DNA of 22,255 bases from DASXMR01 sp036495525. GTDB taxonomy: Bacteria > Actinomycetota > Actinomycetes > Streptosporangiales > Streptosporangiaceae. A program made the translations under genes and the position numbers. Below the pieces are notes generated by a model. That model worked only from the letters and a program-made list of their open reading frames with translations, made no database searches and was not told the DNA's origin. The DNA lies in assembly GCA_036495525.1 (NCBI GenBank), contig DASXMR010000042.1, positions 1 through 22,255 on the forward strand. The letters run 5' to 3'. This document shows positions 22,041 through 22,255 of this stretch, in pieces. How positions within the stretch are numbered: position 1 is the first letter of the stretch; each line of letters begins with the position of its first letter.

Positions 22041-22255
22041 CCGTCCAGCGCTACCGGCAGGTAGTGCGGGAACTCCCACTTGCCGCGGCCATCTCGGTCC
22101 TCGAGCAGCGGATCCATCCGCTCCCAGGTGGCGAGCACGTCAGGGTGCTCGTGCGCCTGGTCGAACCCGCCTTCGACCCAGGTGAAGATCTCCACGTAGG
22201 TCGGCGGCTCCGCAGTGCTGCGCAGCAGCCGGGACCGGTCGTCGGTGACGAAGCC
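22037..22255 (-). CDS. Protein of unknown function, 5' partial
   Basis: The reading frame enters from the window's right edge and its last 72 residues are visible. Seen: a segment reading TYVEIFTWVEGGFDQAHEHP, then VLATWERMDPLLEDRDG and a final KWEFPHYLPVAL. The pattern (a beta strand, a helix starting with AHEHPDV, a second helix and a strand) resembles dimeric alpha/beta-barrel, antibiotic-monooxygenase-like proteins encoded near ArsR regulators, but this is an impression and the N-terminus is missing. It is too short for the automatic frame length because of the missing start. Its TGA overlaps the ArsR GTG by four bases, a strong sign of one operon and of regulation by that ArsR protein. 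Confidence 0.7.
   Translation of the reverse strand, partial: GFVTDDRSRLLRSTAEPPTYVEIFTWVEGGFDQAHEHPDVLATWERMDPLLEDRDGRGKWEFPHYLPVALDG

Overview
This window is high-GC DNA (visibly about 70% G+C, third codon positions mostly G or C) from a member of the Actinomycetota. Several families support this: a DUF574-type SAM methyltransferase with an HSARIWNYWLGGKDNY-like N-terminus, a SigG-like ECF sigma factor fused to a SnoaL-like domain, actinobacterial small proteins of unknown function, frequent GTG starts and 4-bp GTGA gene overlaps. A soil actinomycete of the Streptosporangiales type is my guess, but the sequence alone does not fix the genus. I see no rRNA, tRNA, CRISPR array, transposase, phage gene or clear recent insertion; this reads as ordinary chromosome of mixed metabolic and accessory genes.

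Layout. 1-1460 (+): end of a GT4 glycosyltransferase and an overlapping short-chain dehydrogenase. 1494-3671 (-): ferredoxin-reductase-type flavoprotein and DUF574 methyltransferase. 3805-7384 (+): a membrane protein, a protein built of two copies of a 37-residue repeat, a 54-residue Gly/Ser-rich peptide, a 5-formyl-THF cyclo-ligase-like protein, a non-coding stretch with a 22-bp tandem repeat, and an alpha/beta hydrolase of the chloroperoxidase type. 7392-8060 (-): AlkA-like DNA glycosylase. 8138-11438 (+): DUF3500 protein, a coupled pair of unknown small proteins (the second with one membrane helix), and a Glu/Leu/Phe/Val dehydrogenase. 11546-12394 (-): TIM-barrel amidohydrolase. 12509-13147 (+): isochorismatase-like hydrolase. 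13186-14634 (-): Nudix hydrolase and arylamine N-acetyltransferase. 14635-15105: a long divergent intergenic region with several strong dyads. 15106-18659 (+): a GTGA-coupled DUF7064/CrtC-like protein plus kinase-like phosphotransferase, then glutamate decarboxylase. 18671-22255 (-): YbaK-type deacylase, SigG-like sigma factor, a phosphotransferase with altered catalytic residues coupled to a YjbR protein, an ArsR-type regulator and the end of a further gene coupled to it.

How the genes may work together. Most neighbours look like independent housekeeping or detoxification functions. The best-supported functional units are: (i) the repeat protein with the Gly/Ser-rich peptide at 4687-5324, preceded by a hairpin abutting the ribosome binding site; (ii) the coupled unknown pair at 9363-10132; (iii) the coupled CrtC/AttH-like protein and kinase at 15106-17159; (iv) the YjbR-phosphotransferase pair at 20261-21638; (v) the ArsR regulator coupled to the partial gene at 22037-22255. 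I found no complete known defence or biosynthetic system. The most plausible undescribed items are units (i) and (ii), and the structured divergent region at 14635-15105.
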